DNA from: Nymphaea colorata | Taxonomy: Eukaryota > Streptophyta > Magnoliopsida > Nymphaeales > Nymphaeaceae | Length of the DNA: 64,000 nt | Reading direction: 5' to 3' | Assembly (NCBI RefSeq): GCF_008831285.2 | Contig: NC_045141.1 | Span: forward strand, 808,001 to 872,000 | Part shown: piece by piece, positions 57,476-64,000 of the stretch | Numbering within the stretch: position 1 is the stretch's first letter | How the letters are laid out: every line of letters starts with the position of its first letter | The notes under the pieces: generated by a model | What the model was told of the DNA's origin: nothing | The model's database searches: none | The model's input: only the letters and a program-made list of their open reading frames with translations | Position numbers and translations under genes: made by a program

Positions 57476-58376
57476 CGCCTATCCACACAAGGTCGATTGT
57501 TATCTCTTATGCAGGCAGGTGGAAAAAGTATAGAGTAGAAAGTAATAAGCTTTTACTTTCATTTCCAGTCCCTCCAATTTTAGAAGGATTGGATTTACGT
57601 TAGAGCTCCATTTTCTTTTCCTCCCTTTCTTTTCCCTTTGTTTGCAACAAAAAAAAAATTACTTTTCTTTCATTTCCTTCTTTTTAATTAATCAATCAAA
57701 CAAAGTATTAATTATTCTTTCCTTCTCTTTTCCTCCATCCAACCAGGCATTAAATTCCATCTCTCTTACTCTCTTGCAGCAGCAGGGCGCATCGACCCAA
57801 ATCGATGCACGCTGCTTCGATCACCTCTTTCATTGCGGACGCAACAAGAAGCTCTCTTTCCTCCGTCCCAATAGAGCACAAGCACTACGCCTTGGCAGAA
57901 AGCACCTATTGTTAATTTGTTTGATTTTGTCTCTTCGCAAATACCATGTCTTCTTATACAAACAGCACCCGTCTCACAGCCTCTGTAGCTGGAGTTCCAC
58001 TTATGCCATGGCTTTTGGACCATGCGGTTTGTCCATAATAAACTCTTTTTCTTTTTGTACATGTTTTTAAGGAATCTCTTTATTAATTATATTATCATGA
58101 TGTGCCTTGAGCATGGAACATGCATTGTGTTGTTTCACACGTCTTCGTTAGCTACATGTTCCCTATTGGGGGTATTGTACTATTTTTCTAGAATTTGGCA
58201 TAATTTTACTTAGGTTCTTTATCCACTTTTGGCATCACATTTAATGAGATTATTTTATAATTGTTTTTGCATCAGAATTGTAGATGTAAGGAGGAACAGA
58301 AGAGTGACAAGAGCGTTATTTGAAGGTGAATCATTGTTGGGTTAGTTAAAGAAAATAGTGACAATGCAAGATGTAG
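57476..58376. other. Non-coding stretch, nothing identified
   Basis: AT- and pyrimidine-rich sequence; no exon or element recognised. Confidence 0.5.
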
Positions 58377-59095
58377 ATGCTTGCTTGTGATGATATGGAG
58401 TTAGACTTAGACAATGATGACTGTGAAGCTATAGAACATAAAGAAGAGTGTGTCCCAGTTGAAAACCAAGATGTTGGATATACTTCAATCGTACCCATCG
58501 AATGTACACCTTGTTGGTGTATGGAACTTGATACATACTGGACACTCATTTACGGATGTAAAGACATATATGTCATTTTGTACCAATGCGGGTTTGCCCT
58601 AATCCTTATGTTTTGAGGATGGCCGCCGCTTGTGAGAGTCTGTTCTGTGTGTATTCATCTGAGAGAGAGAATACAAGAGATCTGTGCAACCATGGACATA
58701 GGAGATTATTGCTCTGAACCACATAAATCATTGTCTTCTTTCTTGTTGCTTCTAACCCCCTCTTGAGAGTGCGAGAGGAGAATTTATTGTGTTTTGTTCC
58801 TAACAACTTCCATCGGTTTGGAATTTAATAGTGATAAAAATGTTTTAGAGTTTTACAAAGTATATGCAAATATAGGTGGATTTGATGCTCACACAAATTC
58901 CTGTGTGGAGGCAAATGTCGTGTAATAAAGAAGGTTTGCACACAAAAAATGATGGGACAAAAGAAAGAGTTACTACAAGATTGGTTGCCCAACAAAAATG
59001 AACATCACATGGAAAGAGGAGAAAAAAAAGTTTAGACAATTAGTTCTACACATTTACAACATAATCATGCGTTGCATTCTCCATCAAAGCTCAAA
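58377..59095 (+). pseudogene. FAR1/FHY3-like (MULE-derived) pseudogene, N-terminal part
   Basis: The ATG at 58377 opens an acidic stretch MELDLDNDDCEAIEHKEE as in FAR1-related N-termini, up to VPIECTP at 58510. After an inserted LTR the FAR1 DNA-binding domain begins: LEFNSDKNVLEFYKVYANIG, GFDAHTNSC. A later frame reads ERVTTRLVAQ, then THLQHNHALHSPSK, the end of the same WRKY-GCM1-like zinc domain. Stops (for example TAA at 58924-58926) and frameshifts interrupt it. No MULE transposase core or SWIM domain follows. FAR1 proteins are transcription factors derived from Mutator-like transposases; this copy is dead. Confidence 0.7.
58512..58805 (+). repeat. Solo LTR inside the FAR1-like pseudogene
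   Basis: About 294 bp, from TGTTGGTGTATGG to TTCCTAACA. Internal text such as GTGCAACCATGGACATAGG and CTGAACCACATAAATC is typical of the 3' part of certain plant copia LTRs. It splits CTP from SIGLEFNS in the FAR1 reading. Flanks ACCT and ACTT could be a decayed target duplication. No internal retrotransposon sequence remains. Confidence 0.6.
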
Positions 59096-62000
59096 ATATT
59101 AACTGGAGTGGATTTTGGATTTTTAAAGTTCATGTTGAACAACGACTGAGATTTTAGAAATACTTTTTGTATTTCAGGAATTTGAAAGATTTGGAAGTCA
59201 TCTTTGGAATGGAATTATTGAATTAATCCTAGAATTTAGTAGTTGAACTCTAACAACTTTGATTTGATCAAAAAATTGTAACTTTGATTTAGAAATTGAG
59301 AGTTTGAAACTTGGATTTTAAATAAAATTGTGGATTTGGTAATTGAAGTTTAGTTGGAATTTTTGGAGTTGAGAATCAGACCTTGGAAATCGAAAATTTC
59401 AGTTAGGAACGGCTGGACTTTAGAATTTTGAAAATAGTTTGGGTTTGGGATTTAAAACTTGATTGGAAAAATTCCTGGAGGCCTTGAACCAGAATTTGCT
59501 TTTAAAGCCAAAATCTAGAAATTGGATTTTGGAAACGTTGAACCGTGGCAAAACTTGAGTTTAAAACTTTAGTTTTGATCCCGGAATGGGAATGAAACCA
59601 TAGAAATTTCTGAAAAATTCAGAAATATATATATATATATATTGCTCTTTCCATTTGCGTGATGGACTGCACTCATGGTTCGAGTGAATCCGGCCTTGGT
59701 GGAATTGAATTTGGTGAGTTATGGAGTTCGATCAGCTGCCCATTCGTGGAATGAGAGCAGCATTCATCCTCCACTCGCTCCTTTTCTTTCACATACATCA
59801 TGAAAACCATCCAATGCATAGACGAAGGAGCCAACTTTTACTCCAAGCTATGTTGATCCTCTCATCACAATTTCACACGACGAGGACTCTTTTAAAATTA
59901 GGTTTTTGTTTTATGGGAGGAGCTGCTTTTGAAAATGCCATTGTCTGGCTTCCAAAATAGAGTTTAGGTTTGGAATGATTGCGAAAACCATTCACATATG
60001 ATTTTGCATGATAACCCAACTGGACATTATTCACAGCTTTTAAATTGAATCAAGAACCCCACCCCACAGGCGCTGGCCATTTCGTCCATCATTCATGGGG
60101 GGAGTTGGCATAGTGTTGTGTGTACTCACTGTTTTCCAGTACGGCTGTAGTGAGTTTAAAATCTCCATGTTTGATTGTAATGTTGTAGCATCTTAGGAGC
60201 TATACACATATATAGATTTAGAGGAAAGGATGCCACAAACTCTAGTTGGAAGATAGCAATGGGGGCTGTCAATTTTCCCATCCCACCAGTTCCGGTTAGG
60301 GACTTGTTGATGTGAAGCTTGTTTTGAGGCAAATGAATCAAGCAAGACCGTCATGCCGTAGGAATTCAGTAATTGGAGAATACCCTAATAACTGTTTGCT
60401 AGTTAGAATCAGAGGTTGGCACCTAAGATGGATAGTTTTAGACCGCATGTTGGAACCTCCATTGGATTCAGGCGTTAAAGAGGTTAGGCCATGGGAGCAG
60501 TCCAATCATGCGTGGACTGGTAGAGCCGATATGCTGATGGTGTTAGGATTGGATGTGTCTGAAACAGGGCGATGCTTGGAAATTGGAATCGACCTCGGCA
60601 AGGTCGTTTGAATGGAGCACAAGACGCCTGGGCTGAAGCTCACAGGGAGCTCGGTTTAGCACGTCTGAACTAGGGGACGTCGGACCGGTACTCGACATCA
60701 GGTTGGAGTTAAGCAGGGAAACGTCTGAGCTGAACCCAAACAGAGGAGAGGATGCCTGGAATGGGTTTAAGCTAGGATGTCTGGGCTCGGCTTAAATCAT
60801 CTGAGCTCGGTAGGAGGAACCACCACCACACTTGGAGTATTCTCTCTTGGAGGCTGCTTCAGGTCGAGGTAGAGAGAGATCTCTTGCTGGTACGCAATGC
60901 TGGATAGTGGCCCTGAGCCCTATCCTGATTTCCAAATAAAAGGATTTCATTGAATAAAATCAAAGTCTAATTTGTTACCATTTACGAGCTTGCCAAAAAT
61001 CTCTCTGCTCATAACCGATTCAGTAAGTTCTGAGAGGCAGACTACAAAAGTCAAGCTTATCTCTATCTTAGGGTTGATTGTGAGATTACCCCAGAAGCAA
61101 ACCCGAGAATCTAGTCCACCTCTGCTTTTCTTCTTCTTCTTCTTCTTCTTCTTCTTCTTCTTCTTTTTCCTGTTGTTGTTGTTGCCTCTGCCGCTGGTTA
61201 GTCGCTTCTGTTGCATCTTCACTTGCAAGTTCGAGAGTGAACCTGCTGCGCAGAATCAGAGCCAAGCACAGACGCTGTTCCGCTGCCGAATATCCTTCAT
61301 GCAAATGGTCTTATTTGTAGGCCCCAAGTCATGATGACTTGGTGCTGGAAATTGGTCCCTCTTTTCTGAACCAAATGAGATAAAGAGAGGAAATCTCACT
61401 TGGATGTGCATGGGCAGGAAGGCAACATGCATGTTGTTGGGTGGACCTCCCTCTCCACCAACCAGCTTCTAGCTTTTTGAAGCTTGTTCCTTTCGTTTGA
61501 CTTGAAGAACAAGGGAAGGGGGTTGATGGAATTAGGCTGACCTTAGGAAGAAATCAAGGGGAAGAGGGGAACACGGCATTCATGGCAGTTCCCTCATGAT
61601 CTAATCCTGATTTTTCAGGATTCGCAGGCCTTGGACTTAGGAAAACCTTCTGTTCCTAAGAGGATAGGATTAGAAGCTACCTTTAGATTTTTACTTCCTT
61701 GTCTTCTTCATTTCAAATGAAGGAGTAAAGGAAGGGAGGAGCACACTTGATTTCAGAATGCTCTCTAGTAGATCTGACAAGGGTTATCCAATTTCAGACC
61801 TTGGGATTTAGCACACTATTTACAATTGCTTATTTTGTTCTTTTTTTTTTTCAAAAAACTGGTCAGCTTAATTTGGTTCCGAAAATTCGGAAGCGAAAAG
61901 CAAGCTCACTTGGGCGGCTCTTTGTTTGATATCTATCAGAATAATTTAGATCACCATCGATATAGTTTTGGGAGAATTTCAGGAGCACACCTAGCCTGGG

Positions 62001-62789
62001 GCGAATTCTTGGAGACTGGCTCGGCCTTGGGTGTGTACTGTTGAGGTGGTTCTTTCTCTTGAATATTTGAAAGATTTTTGAGAAGGGAGAGAAGTACGCT
62101 CACGTCTTGGCTAATTGAAGCGGGAGAGGATCAGCTTGATTGGGGCTGACCCGAGGAGATTCATGCCATTTCTAGGATTTCTGAAGTTTTAAACCTAGGT
62201 TTTCATCTCTAGAAAGAGTCAATTTCTATATTGACTCCAAATTTGTTCAATATAATTTTGAAAATTAGGAAATCCTTGCTCCAAGCGAGTCATTCCTGGA
62301 TTGCTTTGATCTGCATCAATCTTCTTTTGTTGGGTCTTTCTAGAATAATTCTAAAGAAGCAAATAAAGAGAGGGGGGAGGGAGAGAGAGTCATGCCGAAC
62401 CATTTCTTCTCTAAATGTCTGGACTTTGAAGTCGAGAAATTTTTAATTCTCTTTAGTTGTTCTTATTAGTTGGGGTTTTACCCACTACAGAGAATTTTGA
62501 TTTTATTTATGAAAATTCTTGGATTTAGTTATTGGGCCTCAATCCGGATTGATCTCAGAATTTTAGTTAAAGTTCTAGTTGAATTGACAAAAACTTTAAC
62601 TTTGCGACTCATAATTCTAAGTTGCTTTACAACTGAAATTGTAAATGTTTCCTAGACTTGGATCTAGGATTGGATTGGGTGGACTTCGACTCCTGCCCGA
62701 CATATTTCCATGGAATTTTTAAAATTTCCATTGAGAAAAATTTGAGAAATTTTGAGGTGGTAACAAGATTAAAACAATCTTGAAGGAAC
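59096..62789. other. Long AT-rich non-coding stretch
   Basis: No gene recognised. Rich in repeated GAATTTTGGAATTG-like words at 59160-59600 and 62190-62760. GGCTGAGCTCGG-like repeated text lies near 60610-60820, and a (TTC)n tract at 61128-61165. It may be the leader or LTR-proximal part of a large unrecognised retrotransposon. Confidence 0.5.
61128..61165. repeat. (TTC)n microsatellite
   Basis: About 12 TTC units in a row; source of false poly-Phe and poly-Glu/Lys frames. Confidence 0.95.
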
Positions 62790-62799
62790 TTGTTTTATA

Positions 62800-63850
62800 A
62801 ATTATCAACTGCCCTAAAGGAATTCGGTTTCACAAATCTAAAGCCGACCACTCTCTCTTCATGTATAGACAAGGTAATATGTTCCCTCCAGTCCTAGTAT
62901 GTGTAGATGATTTATTACTAGCAAGACATGAACAGGCCACTATTGCAAAGTTCAAAGCATTTCTCTGCAAAAAAAAATCCATATGAAGGACTTGGGAAAA
63001 CCTAAATATTTTTTTAGGCATCGAAATTGTGGATCCTCCAAAAGCATTTATTTATCACAACAGAAATATGCATTGAATATTATTCAAGAAGGTCTTTTAG
63101 AAGTCAAACCAATACCAATGGAGCAAAGACATGGACTAGATATTGATGAAAGAGAACTTATCAAAGATCCCGCTACTTATTGTCGACTGGCAGGATGGAT
63201 GATTTATCATAGCATTACAAGCCCAGATATACAGTTCGCAATACACGTTTTGTGTATTGCTATGTAGCAACCATGCATGTCTCACATGCAAGCAGCTTCA
63301 TGAGTTGTTTGCTATCAAGTCAAACTCGAAGCAAAAAAATTTGATAAGCAAACAAAACAACATGCAATTAAGTGCATTTTGTAACTCGGATTGGGCAGCT
63401 TGTCAACAACAAACTAGGCAATCGGCCATAGGTTATTGTGTGTTTCTTGTTTCAGTAACCATCTCTTAGAACACCAAAAAGCAGCAAACTGTATCACGAT
63501 CATCAGCTAAAGCTGAGTATAAATCAATGGCTAACGTGTTGTGTGAGATCACTTGGATGAAAAAATTATTACATGAACTGAGAGTTTATCAAGCACAACC
63601 AGTCACTGTCTAGTGTGATAGTCAAGTCACATTTACTTATTATGAAAAATCCAGTTTTTCATGAACGAACTAAACATATTGAATTATATTGTCACGTTGT
63701 TCATGAAAAGCTACTTCAAAGAGTAATAAGCACATGCTACATTTGCAGCAACTGGCCGATTTTCTTACTAATGGCATTAGGACGTGAGGCCCTTCAACAT
63801 TTATTATGCAAACAGGGTGTCAGACCTTCACGCTCCAGTTCGCGAGGGAG
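62800..63850 (+). pseudogene. Copia element E, reverse transcriptase-RNase H remnant
   Basis: ALKEFGFTNLK, then KADHSLFMYRQG and VLVCVDDLLLAR (active site CVDD where the family has YVDD) are the end of the palm region. MKDLGKPKYFF, YALNIIQEGLLEVKP and YCRLAGWMIYHSITSPDIQF continue it. RNase H shows NSDWAACQQQTRQSAIGYCV and SSAKAEYKSMANVLCEITW, then FHERTKHIELYCHVVHEKL. Stops and shifts break the frame many times. A polypurine-like GCGAGGGAG directly precedes the LTR start at 63851. Confidence 0.85.
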
Positions 63851-64000
63851 TGTTAACAATAAACGTTAAATTTTAATAAACGTTTTATTTTAGAACATTG
63901 GAGTACTAGTGCCGAATGAAGAAGGTTTCAGATTCCAGAGTAAGGTCCTTCCTTCCTAAAGAGCGACGACTTGGGTGCTTTAGGAAAGAAGTTCTAGGAC
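63851..64000 (+). repeat. Copia E 3' LTR start (runs off the window)
   Basis: Begins TGTTAACAATAAACG right after the purine tract, as expected for a copia 3' LTR. Only the first 150 bp are in the window. Confidence 0.65.

Noticed and set aside
60947-61334. Frames with poly-Lys, poly-Glu or poly-Phe runs
   Set aside because: Produced by the (TTC)n microsatellite at 61128-61165.

Overview
The window reads as nuclear DNA of a flowering plant. It contains plant LTR retrotransposons of both the Ty1/copia and Ty3/gypsy types, plant-type LINEs, and hAT, PIF/Harbinger and CACTA-like DNA elements. It also has fragments of intron-containing plant genes (terpene synthase, CC-NBS-LRR, UTP13-type WD40 protein, FAR1-like protein) and two short plastid rRNA insertions. 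I cannot name the species. No gene is complete and intact; almost everything identifiable is a pseudogene or a transposable element. Gene names rest on remembered family motifs, without any database search.

Layout. 1-9290: 3' exons of a decayed terpene synthase, a Ty1/copia gag-pol remnant and a LINE remnant. About 4 kb of this (577-4550) is repeated almost exactly at 4652-8617 across a run of 100 N, most likely two overlapping contigs left unmerged. 10.6-11.8 kb: CC-NBS-LRR pseudogene on the minus strand. 13.2-14.0 kb: non-autonomous hAT element with an 8-bp target duplication. 16.9-17.2 kb: three 115-bp tandem units. 17.7-23.0 kb: truncated Ty3/gypsy element, minus strand.

23.2-37.2 kb: exons of a UTP13/TORMOZ-type WD40 gene on the plus strand, broken by a 50-bp duplication and several stop codons. 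One of its introns holds a nest: copia element A, interrupted by copia element B (27345-34861, matching 5-bp target duplication), itself interrupted by a PIF/Harbinger element (29730-32077, TTA target duplication). The Harbinger element appears to carry the promoter, first coding exon and splice donor of a SAPS-domain (PP6 regulatory subunit) gene. This Pack-type gene capture is the most interesting item in the window.

38.0 kb: plastid 23S rRNA fragment. 39.1-39.6 kb: two-exon gene fragment I do not recognise. 40.2-41.2 kb: CACTA-like element that is mostly one inverted repeat with arms of about 380 bp. 42.0-47.3 kb: a LINE with decayed ORF1 and ORF2. 49.3-55.4 kb: copia element D with both LTRs, lacking the integrase core and most of gag. 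57.3 kb: plastid 16S rRNA fragment. 58.4-59.1 kb: FAR1-like pseudogene split by a solo LTR. 62.8-64.0 kb: the 3' end of another copia element, whose LTR runs off the window. The remaining stretches are AT-rich and carry nothing I can identify.

The genes do not form a pathway. The window records repeated insertion, truncation, gene capture and decay. I found no new multi-gene system.
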